This document shows, in pieces, positions 34,301 to 42,193 of a stretch of DNA of 64,000 nt. Under the pieces are notes generated by a model that had not been told where the DNA came from, ran no database searches, and saw only the letters and a program-made list of their open reading frames with translations. The position numbers and the translations under genes were made by a program. Numbering within the stretch: the stretch's first letter is position 1; each line of letters opens with the position of its first letter. The stretch comes from Breviolum minutum Mf 1.05b.01 (taxonomy: Eukaryota; Sar; Dinophyceae; Suessiales; Symbiodiniaceae), in assembly GCA_000507305.1 (NCBI GenBank), contig DF239040.1, forward strand, positions 97,520 through 161,519. Direction: 5' to 3'.

Positions 34301-37300
34301 TTGCATTGCTTTCTTGCTTGTAGTTGGTAGTTTGTATAGTCCTTGTATATCTACAATTTGGCGACAGGCTGTCCGGAAGGATCTACAAGCAAAGCTGGAG
34401 GATGCAAAGGAGGAGGCAGAGCAATGGATTTTACAAGCAAAAACGGAGCCTCATACATAGTACAAACACTACACATTGTAAAATACAAGGGTAGAACTGG
34501 TGCAAACATATAGAGATACTGCTTGATTCACCCATTTCTTGCAAGATGGACCGTTAAAAGCAATTTCGGTTGTGCAGATATGGGACGACTAAGTCTATAC
34601 CTCTTACAACAGTACATGAGTTTGATTTGATATATGAGGATGTGGAACCATGTGTACCATTGTATACATAGATCGTGATGGTGTATGTTGGAGGTTAGAC
34701 TGGTGAAAGAGGCGCAGCAAACGAGTGAAGAGGCTGGCTGTTGGCAAGTTGTTGGCAAGTGATGGTGATGTGATGGATGCTTTGGTGGATGATTTTTGCT
34801 TGGGTGGGTGGAAAGATCTTGCATCCAATTGCTATTTACATCAAACAAGGCATTTTCTAAACTGAAAGTGGTAGGCTCGACAAAAGATGGAAGCAAGTGG
34901 TGGTGAAAAAGAGGCTGCGATGGCAGAGTTAGAGGCAAGACGATGACACAAACTGGATAGTGGGAAAGTGTTCCTCTGGAATTTTGTTTCTTAATCTTTT
35001 GGTCAAGTTGCATTGCTTTCTTGCTTGTCGTTGGTAGTTTGTATAGTCCTTGTATATCTACAATTTGGCGACAGGCTGTCCGGAAGGATCTACAAGCAAA
35101 GCTGGAGGATGCAAAGGAGGAGGCAGTTCAATGGATTTTACAAGCAAAAACGGAGACATGCATTGCCCCGCCTATACGTTTAAATTGAAGTACACATTGT
35201 AAAACAACTGTGCAAACCAAACATGAAGTTACTGCCGATGCGGGAGAGATGGTTTGTCTTCCACTATTTTCTTTGTCAAAAGAAAGGTTTTTGTTCAAGA
35301 TATAGGATTGTCAAAAGCTACATCAGAACTTCAACTTTGATATATGAAATATGACTACGTACCTATGACACTACAATCCAAGATGTATGCCTGTGCCGGC
35401 GCTGTTGTAGATGTTTTGTGACGTTTTCATCCATTTTGGGGCCACAGAGGTTCGATTGGCCAAAGATGCACAACATGCCAGTGAAGAGGCGTCGAGGGAG
35501 TGTCACTCCCTTGGGAGTTGAGCAAGGGAAATATGTTTAGATCTAAATTCAGATTGGTGAATTTGATGTATGTGTTTTAATTATATATACATAGATGTAC
35601 ATTATAATACTCATTTTCTACGACTCAGCTAGATTGCAACAAAAACACCGTTGAACCGTTAACCTTGCTAGAGACTGGCAGGCATCCCGACAACTGACAG
35701 CGAGTGGTGGTGAAAAAGAAGCTATAGTTACAGAGCTGGAGGCAAGTTCACTGTCAAGATATTCATCGTTCAAATTGGAGGGATTTAAACGTCAACACTT
35801 CAAAAAACCATGTGTTATTTTGGGACATGGGGGGTAATTATGGAAGGGAATCCGAGATGGGATACCTTGATTATGCTGAAAATTGAGGGATAATTTGTTC
35901 AGTCCAATATTGGACTTTTGTCAATCGGAATCCGTTTTTTTCATTTTTTTATCACTGCAAAAAATGACTGGTTCCAAATAGCGACCTTGAAGCATCAAAA
36001 CACCTGCAAGTTCGATGTGTAACTTGTGCAACTAATTGTGGTTACTTGAAGTGTTTTTAAAAAAACAGCAATATGTTGCTAGACTATACAATAGTATACA
36101 GTAGTACTAATGGTGGAACGGTGGAAGGCATCCCAATTGTGTCAGGCTGTGCGCAACGATCTACAAACGAAGCTAGCAAATGCGCAAGAGGAGGCAAGAA
36201 CAGTATGAGCTTTCTCCAAAGACTTTGTCAACCGTTCTTGTTGCTACATTGACGAGGTTTCAATTTGGATGCTTAGGTTGCAGTGTCATGACAAATTGGA
36301 TCAGTCTTTGGCTGCCTGCTCTCTTGAGCTTCGGGCTCTAGCCTCCATTCACTTCGCGTCCAACCTGTACGGGAGCAGGTTGTCGCAGCTACAACTATAT
36401 AATATATATTCATATCGTACATACCAATGACGACCCAGTGACCATGTGTGATCTCTCACACCCGAAAGCAGGTTCGGCTAATCAAAGAGGCCCAGCGTGC
36501 CAGTGAAGAGGCCTGCGACCAGAAGAACCGGACATCACAGTTACGACGCTTTCCATTAGTTCAACAGAAATCTTGATGTTGATGATCTTAATTAATCCTA
36601 ATTGCTTAACAAACTTCCCTAAATTTAAAACGTTTAACACCTGAAATAGTAACTTCCCTCCCCAAGGGAGGAGTTGTTCAACTTTTGGGATGGACATTTA
36701 CGACACAGTGTGACAGGCTTGCCGAAAATTGGAAGAGAGCGATGGGAAGAAAGAGACCGTCATCACGACTCTCCAGGTGAGAGTTTTCCATGTGTGTCAT
36801 ATTTTCCTTGTAGATTTCAAGTATTTTATGTTTGTTGCCTATTTGACACATCATCAATTTTGTGTCGGATTTTTTTTGCAGAGTTCTTTTCTCTCGCAAC
36901 ATATGTAAAATGTATGTCATACATACATACATCATATACAGATACATACATATATATATATATATTTACAGTATGTGTATTGTCGCTGTATACTAATATA
37001 AACCGCCACTTTGAGGATGTCGAAGGTAAACCTCAGCTTTATCATCGATGATCTGTTTGGCGCAGGAAAAGTTGGATTCAATGAACTCAGAGGTCGTCTT
37101 GATTCGCATCAGATTTTGCGTCATGTTTTGCTGAATGTTATTTTCCATATCCCTTTATATCTGCTTCTTACATGCAGAAAACGAACCAAGTGTTGCTGAT
37201 GTTTCTTTTGGGGTTGATGGTGAGAGTGATGTTCTAAACCGCCGGGTTGAAATGAAAATCCTTCAAAGAAAAAGACAACGAGTCTTTTACTTGGCCACGG

Positions 37301-40067
37301 AAGCTTTGTCATCGGATCAGGTGGAAGAGAAAAAACAACACCTGTCGCAGGTCGAGGTTCGATGTGTTTTCATTGCTTCTCAGCGAGGGGCCAGGGGATG
37401 TGTTTTTTTCACACCGGTAACACCCCACCACACCAGTGTGTTTTGTAAGGTTTCAACACCCGGGAAAAAATGGAGTGATGATACATGACATGTTTGAATC
37501 TGTTTGATCATATATTATGTATATAGGCTTTGTATAGATGAGATGGATGACATATCCTAATGAGATATGCATCTTCCAAGATCTGTTTTTTTTTGCTTTT
37601 AGGCGAAGATGACGGACTTAGAGACCAAGCTCAAAGAAGCCAAGGAGGAGGCAAGACAACAAAATTCGTCGCATCTGCCTTCCAGTCGTTTGCGATTCAA
37701 CCAAGCTTCAACCGTGCATTTGGGAGGCTGCTGCAAATCTGAATGTGCAACTCACAGGGACTGAGGCTGGGATGAATGCCATGATTTTTTTCCACCATAT
37801 GGTTGTACTCGGTAGCTTCCTGTCAACCAATGGTCAGCTTTTCGTTGTGCGCGGTTTAAACCGTGGCCATGATGCAGTTAAATGAAAAGCTGCGGGAGAA
37901 GCTCGCGGAGGTGGAGGTCACCTGATCAGAGTAAGGGTTCAATGTTAGTAGCCAGGTAGGTCTTGGGCTGGTGTTTTCTTTATTAAATGTGGATTGTATC
38001 TTTAATAAGTCAAAAAAAGCTGGAGGAAATCTTGACTATGGCATTTTACATTGATTTTGTGCATTTGGTTATTATCCATATGTATCCCTTCAGCATTTGA
38101 TTCGGGTGTTTTTTCGTGAGACATGCCAGGCCGAGAAAGGAGTTTTGGAACAAAAGATGGAAGACTCGAAGAAAGAGGCGCCACTGCAGCATTGCATGTC
38201 AGATTGTTGATCTCGGCCCAAGCATTTACATAAGCAGGCCGAAAGGAAGGAAGAAAACTTGTTTCAAAAGGTGCAAACAGCAGAGGTGCGGGGGTGTGGA
38301 GCAGTTTTGGCTCACACAAATTTAGTCCAGTGGATGGGAATGATACAAAACGGGAATCTTATAAATTTACCAGCGAACCACATTATTTCACAGTGACTGC
38401 ATATTAATTTCCTAGCCTCATCCTGATGTTTCCGAGTCTTTATGTTGCTGATCATTCCGATTGCTACCACGGGAAACTTGAGGCAACAGCAGCAGAAGCT
38501 CAAAGACAACTTCAAGCTGCCAAGGATGAGGCAGATGCGACACACAGTTGATGATTCCATGTCTTAATGGATAACACAACTCCCACCAGCTTTGTGTGTA
38601 AAAAATCGCTTACCTTTCAATCTCAGCTAAGTTCATTCAACGACCCATGGTCCGATGGGTTTGAAAATCCTGTCAAAGGTAGCAGCTTCTCTTCAAGCTC
38701 AGCTCAGTGGTAATGAGGCCCCTGGCATCATGGGAGAAGAAAGATGCCACTTGACACCATGCTGAAAAACCAGATGCAAATTGTATAAATTGATTGATAG
38801 CTGGATTAGGAATGATATTGTATAACCCCCTACAGAAAAGGAATGATGACAAATCACTTTTCTTCTTCTGACTTGGGATCACTACTGTTGTTGGTTCAGA
38901 CATCCGGCGTTCACCACCTGGGATGTTAGTAAAACCTGCTTGAAAAAGGGGAAAAACTACCAGTCCCTCAACTATTGCCGGATTGCTGAACCAACAACAG
39001 TATGAAATCAACCAGGATTTACATCATTTCATCAATTTCATCAACCTCAATCCAACAGTAGGGATCACCATAAACCAACCAAGATTTACATCGTTTCATA
39101 ACCTCCTCTGGCTTGGGAAATTTGGGAATGTCAATCTGCCAACCATCAGGCTGCACAGAAGTTGCAACAACAACTGATGGACTTACAATCCAACCATGCG
39201 GCCATGGAGGCCCATAGATTCACGGAGGGAAAATGATGGGTGAAGCCGGTGAAAGTTTCTTCCTTCTAAACGTATAACCGTTGTGTTTTCACCCCCTTGT
39301 GTCTTTTCTCCCCAGGTTTTTGTCGAACTTTTTTTGAAGACAGACCAAGCGTAAGGCGAATAGTCTGCATTTCATCCCAAGGTAGCCAAGCTGGAGCTGA
39401 TGAAAGCTTTGAAAGAAAAGGAAGATGCCAGGACCTTGGTGTGTTTTTGGGTCAAAGTGGTGATGGCAAAGCCAAGTTTTGATATCTTTCTTTTTGATAG
39501 ACTGGATCGATATAACAGGTGGGACCGCAAGAGTTGGGACCAATATGTAGTATCGCTGGATCCATTTTTTTTTGGGACCACAACCATGTTGTTACTTTTG
39601 TCAATCATTTGCAAGGCTATTCGGTTTAGTTTGGAAGCGAATACTACACATCCATCATAAGAGCACGAAGCTAAAATCAGTGCAACTGGGCCAGTGTCCT
39701 CATGTTAAGGTGATTCTTCATCTTCAAGCTGATGCGAAGAAGTTTGAGGCCACCAGAGTACTTGGTTCCATATCCTTGCAGGGCAGAGATGGAGTATACA
39801 GATGAAACTAGGTACTTGATGAAGTCATTGGAAATATCATTCAATCTTAAACTGCAAGCGCTACAAATAAATCTCTGTATATGTACTTGTATGCTCAAAA
39901 TCATAGTGTTTTTTCCACGCTCTATGAGCTGAAGATGCATTTGCCTCAAATGGTTCCCATGGTTGTCAAGGCTGGTGCTTCACCATCGCAGGTGCAGCAG
40001 ATTTTGAGCTGAAAGGATCAAGTGGCACGGGACAAGTGTTTCACTGTATGTCCACCTATGGCAAATC

Positions 40068-40134
<67 letters not shown>

Positions 40135-41155
40135 AGATGATGATGAGTATGAGATGAGTTCAACTAGATTTTCTATCCAATTTACAGAATATTCATTTTG
40201 TATTGATCTCACACTGAATTTGTGACAAATTGAATGTGTATTTGGCAGGTATTGGAGCTCCAGGCGAAGTGCTGTGCATGGAAATGTTGCAGAATTTGTA
40301 GAAGTAAGGTATGCAGAATTGGAAGATTCTTACACAACTATGATAAGAGCGTCCATTTTTGAAGTGAAATGGCATGAAGCAGTGCAGAATTCTTTTTTGG
40401 TAGGCCGAGAACAGACGCTTGGATGGACAGTGGCAGGACGGTGCCAATGGCTAACATAGCAACTGAGAGTTTTGTTTTGGAGCCGTCTCAACTAAGTGTG
40501 TTTGCAGGAAGCAAAGCGACAAGCAGAGGATGCCAAGAAGGCAACATTTTTGGGCAGGATTATTTTTCACAACCACTTGTTGCTGGCAAGGTGCGAGGTG
40601 ATTCAAGGTATATAAACTGAAATGTTGTCTTCCTCCTGTGCGATCTGAGATGCGGATGCGAGCTAAATTGTATGTCAAAAACACCTGGTAGTCAGATGAG
40701 AAATATGCAAGACTGCATGACTGAAGATGTGATCAGATTTATTTACGCTTATTTCGTTGACAACTCTGATACTGTGAAGGCCAATAGTGCTTTGCAGGAG
40801 GACACGAAAAGCCAAATTTCAGATGATTTGTTGGCATTCATTTTGTTGGCATTCTTCAAGATCATATGAGCTCAACGAAAAAAACAACATTTGATTTGAT
40901 TTATGTAATTGAAAGCCTACCTCAATTATTACATATTACCGTTGGCTCTGAAAACGCACCCTAAAATGGGAATCTGAACCTTCCAACCAACCAAATTTTC
41001 AAAAAAAAAACTATATGGCAATCTTTTTGTTTTCGTAGCTCATCTTACATCGGATTTTTTTTTGGTAAAAATCTCATTTTTGTCAAATTCCAGGAATGTC
41101 AGCGTCTACGAGTTGACAATCAGAACTTGGAACATGATGTGGTGGACTTGGCGAG
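20874..41155 (+). CDS. Giant coiled-coil protein encoded by about 74 microexons
   Basis: Overall span; runs of exons are listed below. The conceptual product is about 1,100 codons, rich in Glu, Lys, Ala, Gln and Leu, nearly free of Pro and Gly, and repeats phrases such as LEAAKAE, AEEKEKRHAEAL and VRLAKEAQQASEE. This is typical of long parallel coiled coils (structural or tethering proteins); no motor, kinase or membrane segment is visible. Most exons are 39, 45, 48 or 60 bases, phase 0 on both sides, opening with G after AG and closing with GAG or CAG before GC (commonest), GT or GA. Start and stop codons were not found; the set may continue the EF-hand gene or run on to 42.2 kb. No specific orthologue recognised. 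Confidence 0.75.
21073..21181. mobile_element. Inverted-repeat element, family C
   Basis: Starts ATGTGGGTGTTTCC, AAAAATAGGGGTACC; ends GGTACCACTATTTTC, GGAAACACCCATGT. The arms pair over about 30 bp. Interior has AAAATGGATGGTTTAGAATG and AAAATGGATGATTTGGGGG. A second copy is at 55883. Translated, it gives peptides like IGVPQNGWF, a phrase I recall from repeat-derived dinoflagellate gene predictions (memory only). Confidence 0.82.
22205..22239 (+). repeat. (GTTGTTG)n microsatellite
   Basis: Four to five tandem units of TTGTTGG shortly before the coil exon at 22281; intronic. Confidence 0.8.
22341..22472. mobile_element. Inverted-repeat intronic element with long arms
   Basis: Left arm CATGACTTGGGGCC, AGAGCCCCCTGCC, AGTAACAGTG; right arm CACTGTTACTGGG, AGGGGGCCACG, CCCAAAGCATG. 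Arms of about 35 bp with few mismatches. It fills 132 of the 212 bases of intron 22332-22543, starting ten bases after the donor. A decayed relative may lie near 13135-13230. Confidence 0.78.
22544..24463 (+). CDS. Coil exon run 2 (six exons)
   Basis: Exons 22544-22576 (ERKLEATKECE, GC donor), 22843-22878 (AKMATLEAQCRE, GC), 23080-23157 (26 codons including EELSEAEKALARAEVEK, GT), 23659-23691 (DELRERAHQAE, GT), 24020-24067 (VQLQQESAASAKKAEK, GC) and 24404-24463 (ATEKLQATLRELEAAKVQLE, GC). All are multiples of three in phase 0. Confidence 0.75.
25107..25536 (+). CDS. Coil exon run 3 with acidic hinge exon
   Basis: Exons 25107-25142 (AELQEQLRQKDE, GC donor), 25244-25302 (VIQQLQAQSKKVQLQAGPS, GT) and 25407-25536. 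The last has 43 codons, starts in phase 2 and is unlike its neighbours: VEEQEEESSSETSDGDALPL, then DSDEAGGSPRKNVARKNAE. It is acidic, Ser-rich and contains Pro and Gly, so it should break the coil. Intron 25303-25406 is only 104 bp. Confidence 0.72.
25605..26304 (+). CDS. Coil exon run 4 (four exons)
   Basis: Exons 25605-25649 (VNEEMKKLLEASKAE), 25803-25850 (VEEKEKQRIEALKAVE), 26070-26117 (AEKERAEKLLEAAKAE) and 26257-26304 (AEEKEKRHAEALQTLE). Every one ends in GAG before a GC donor. The pattern alternates a LEAAKAE-type exon with an EEKEK-type exon. The last two are the older, diverged edge of the 1.8-kb duplication. Confidence 0.78.
26501..27249 (+). CDS. Coil exon run 5 (first copy of duplicated block)
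   Basis: Exons 26501-26545 (AEKETSASLEAAKAE, GC donor), 26851-26889 (EEKSLAQDMKALE, GC), 27000-27047 (AEKEKAEKSLEAAKAE, GC) and 27202-27249 (AEEKDRLHAEAINAIQ, GT). Confidence 0.78.
26641..26785 (+). repeat. TTTG / TTTGG microsatellite array, copy 1
   Basis: Blocks of TTTG, then TTTGG, then TTTG units inside a coil intron. The TTTG block is shorter than in the copy at 28455. The Phe/Val/Cys and Lys/Asn/Thr-rich open frames across it are artefacts. Confidence 0.92.
27859..29075 (+). CDS. Coil exon run 6 (second copy of duplicated block)
   Basis: Exons 27859-27906 (AEKERAEKLLEAAKAE), 28051-28098 (AEEKEKRHAEALQTLQ), 28315-28359 (AEKETSASLEAAKAE), 28677-28715 (EEKSLAQDMKALE), 28826-28873 (AEKEKAEKSLEAAKAE) and 29028-29075 (AEEKDRLHAEAINAIQ). 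After the first exon this copy carries a 4-base insertion relative to copy 1, which would break the frame if the sequence past GAG were coding; this supports the GC donor. Confidence 0.8.
28455..28611 (+). repeat. TTTG / TTTGG microsatellite array, copy 2
   Basis: Same composite array as at 26641 with a TTTG block three units longer, the only obvious change in the recently copied part. Confidence 0.92.
29491..31009 (+). CDS. Coil exon run 7 (seven exons)
   Basis: Exons 29491-29538 (VEKEKVEQSLEAAKAE, GC donor), 29762-29788 (VVEQAETIK, GC), 29850-29894 (AEKEKLDNLSSTTRQ, GC), 30178-30225 (AEELEKRLKKNLEQLQ, GT), 30353-30400 (AANKELEDQLRESREE, GC), 30619-30657 (AAAHLKAQLSGDE, GA) and 30950-31009 (ASVRLKEKLAEMEAAKTSAE, GA). 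The AAxxLxxQLSGxE type seen here recurs at 37727 and 38679. Confidence 0.75.
30476..30577. mobile_element. Inverted-repeat intronic element, family B
   Basis: Left TTACCCTCCTGGGAACTAAC; right GTTCCCTGGAGGGTAG. Interior GGGAAGATGATTTTC as in family members. It is 102 of the 218 bases of intron 30401-30618. Confidence 0.82.
31351..32432 (+). CDS. Coil exon run 8 (seven exons)
   Basis: Exons 31351-31395 (AARLSMEERLSEKNE, GC donor), 31533-31571 (VIGDLRNELQKLE, GC), 31631-31678 (ADKDKSERFAISTKKE, GC), 31828-31875 (ADDKESQYKQKLESAQ, GT), 32029-32052 (AEHRAAEE, GT), 32171-32221 (AAAAQLAELQSKISHLE, GA) and 32385-32432 (ALKEDLQAKLAAAGDE, GC). Intron 31572-31630 is only 59 bp. Confidence 0.75.
32595..33023 (+). 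CDS. Three-exon coil module, copy 1
   Basis: Exons A 32595-32633 (VRLAKEAQQASEE), B 32788-32835 (MEASGGEKEAALAELE) and C 32976-33023 (AVRKDLQAKLEDAKEE). 45 codons in total; each ends in GAG before a GC donor. Confidence 0.82.
33291..33719 (+). CDS. Three-exon coil module, copy 2
   Basis: Exons 33291-33329, 33484-33531 and 33672-33719 code for the same three peptides as copy 1. The offset is exactly 696 bp. Confidence 0.85.
33987..34415 (+). CDS. Three-exon coil module, copy 3
   Basis: Exons 33987-34025, 34180-34227 (MEASGGEKEAAMAELE, one Leu to Met change) and 34368-34415, again offset 696 bp. Confidence 0.85.
34694..35122 (+). CDS. Three-exon coil module, copy 4
   Basis: Exons 34694-34732 (VRLVKEAQQTSEE), 34887-34934 (MEASGGEKEAAMAELE) and 35075-35122. 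Offset 707 bp from copy 3 because of small insertions before the first exon. Confidence 0.85.
35450..37092 (+). CDS. Older diverged copies of the A-B-C module
   Basis: Second A-B-C set: 35450-35488 (VRLAKDAQHASEE), 35682-35741 (20 codons, ASRQLTASGGEKEAIVTELE) and 36146-36193 (AVRNDLQTKLANAQEE). Third set: 36472-36510 (VRLIKEAQRASEE), 36717-36776 (ACRKLEESDGKKETVITTLQ, GT donor) and 37066-37092 (EKLDSMNSE, GT). Exon order and length classes are kept although the introns no longer align. Confidence 0.78.
37321..38285 (+). CDS. Coil exon run 9 (six exons)
   Basis: Exons 37321-37350 (VEEKKQHLSQ, GT donor), 37603-37650 (AKMTDLETKLKEAKEE, GC), 37727-37765 (AAANLNVQLTGTE, GC), 37878-37916 (LNEKLREKLAEVE, GT), 38130-38177 (AEKGVLEQKMEDSKKE, GC) and 38238-38285 (AERKEENLFQKVQTAE, GT). 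Introns as short as 60 and 76 bp. An exon near 37178-37250 (frame ENEPSVADVSFGVDGESD) is possible but unplaced. Confidence 0.73.
38483..39438 (+). CDS. Coil exon run 10 (four exons)
   Basis: Exons 38483-38530 (ATAAEAQRQLQAAKDE, GC donor), 38679-38717 (VAASLQAQLSGNE, GC), 39150-39209 (AAQKLQQQLMDLQSNHAAME, GC) and 39382-39438 (VAKLELMKALKEKEDARTL, GT). Confidence 0.73.
38881..39002. mobile_element. Inverted-repeat intronic element, family D
   Basis: Left CTACTGTTGTTGGTTCAG then ACATCCGGCGTTCACCACC; right GCCGGATTGCTGAACC then AACAACAGTAT. 122 bp, the same length as the copy at 6659, sharing ACTGTTG-TGG and ATCCGGCGTTCAC. Followed by direct repeats of AACCAGGATTTACATC near 39010 and 39078. Confidence 0.78.
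40068..40148 (+). repeat. (ATG)n/(ACG)n compound microsatellite
   Basis: About nine GAT units, then about twelve GAC units, then GAT again. The poly-Asp open frame that covers it has no other protein-like features. Confidence 0.92.
40508..41155 (+). CDS. Coil exon run 11 (last coil exons)
   Basis: Exons 40508-40540 (EAKRQAEDAKK, GC donor), about 40779-40799 (ANSALQE, weak, GA) and 41094-41155 (ECQRLRVDNQNLEHDVVDLA plus two bases, GT). Further weak candidates near 39735 (ADAKKFE) and 40250 (VLELQAK). Coil character ends here. Confidence 0.6.
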
Positions 41156-41687
41156 GTTCGTACCGGGGATGTTAGGGGATGGGTTTTTCCATTCCCCCAA
41201 GAGTTGGCTGATTTTGACAAACATTCCAGGGATGTGAAGAAGCCAATCATACATGGATTAAGCTTGGTGCAAAAAATCATACAAATTCGCATGAAATAAC
41301 AAGTAGACATCAGGCAAATTGATCCAAATCAGGCTTTGCGTTTCCAATTGCTGCTTGCCAACATTTCTGTGTTTTTTTTCAAACGCACTTTACACGCGAA
41401 CAACAGCGTTCTCAACAGAGAGTCATGAATGAGAATGAAAACTGCTGGTTAACAATACATCCTATAAATCTATCATTAACATCAAATCTATCATATTCTA
41501 TACTATATCACTTGGTGGTATCAGCCATAGTTGGTGGTTCAGCTGTGCGGCGTTTCACTCCCGAATTTGAAATTTGAGGATGTTGACAGAGCTGAAAACT
41601 GCTGTCAACCAGCTTGGGAACCTCAGTGGTTTGTTGCTTCACCTCGTGCAGGAAGAATGGCACAGTGCTTAGTTTTCAAATACCGAG

Positions 41688-42193
41688 GTTTGCTGGTGGT
41701 GAACTTGGAGGATCTTAAAGATGACAATGTGTTGCCGGATGAGGTGGTGAAGATGTTAGTTTTTTTTGAAAAGTCTATTAAAGGTTTGAGATGATATAGT
41801 TGATATCTCAGATATATTTTGCAATGATCTTGAGTTTTTTTGTTGTATAGAAGACTTGCAAGACATACATTTTTGAAACTTTGCAGCTCAAACATGTTTC
41901 CAAGTGATCGATGGAGGCACGACAAAAAGGGTGAGTCAGTGAGTACAAGTATATCAGTGAGTACAAGTTTTTACACCTTTCTACCTAAAGCCTCATAATC
42001 TGGTGACATGTTTTTTATTTTTTAGTTGTTTGTGTTTTCCTGCTTTCCTATCCACTTCATCAGATTTTGCATTGTTTTTTGTCACGTCTTCAGCACTCAC
42101 CATGTTTTCACGAAGCCTTCCTCCTTTCTTGGCACCTTGGCAGGCTACCTGAAACTTCTCAACCGGGACGATCTTCATCGAGCTCGATCAAAG
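41688..42193 (+). CDS. Globular three-exon segment, unrecognised
   Basis: Exons 41688-41754 (LLVVNLEDLKDDNVLPDEVV), 41887-41930 (SNMFPSDRWRHDKK) and 42144-42193 (YLKLLNRDDLHRARSK). All three junctions have GT donors (GTTAGT, GTGAGT, GTGAAA), and phases 2 and 1 agree. The joined peptide, ...DEVVKI-SNMFPSDRW..., looks like a compact domain, but I do not know its family. It could be the C-terminal domain of the coil protein. The 5' limit may extend back to about 41667 (VFKYRG). Confidence 0.62.

Larger units (their letters stand above)
32582..35160 (+). repeat. Four tandem copies of a 696-bp exon-intron unit
   Basis: Units start near 32582, 33278, 33974 and 34681. Intron and exon sequence are conserved together at what looks like about 95% or better between units 2, 3 and 4. 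Long minus-strand open frames recurring in each unit are by-products. Confidence 0.9.

Noticed and set aside
33206..35013. Minus-strand open frames of 134-161 residues repeated in each 696-bp unit
   Set aside because: They recur only because the DNA unit is tandemly copied; they cross + strand exon-intron borders and have no domain.
40022..40225. Poly-Asp protein
   Set aside because: Translation of a GAT/GAC microsatellite, with no supporting splice signals or flanking domain.
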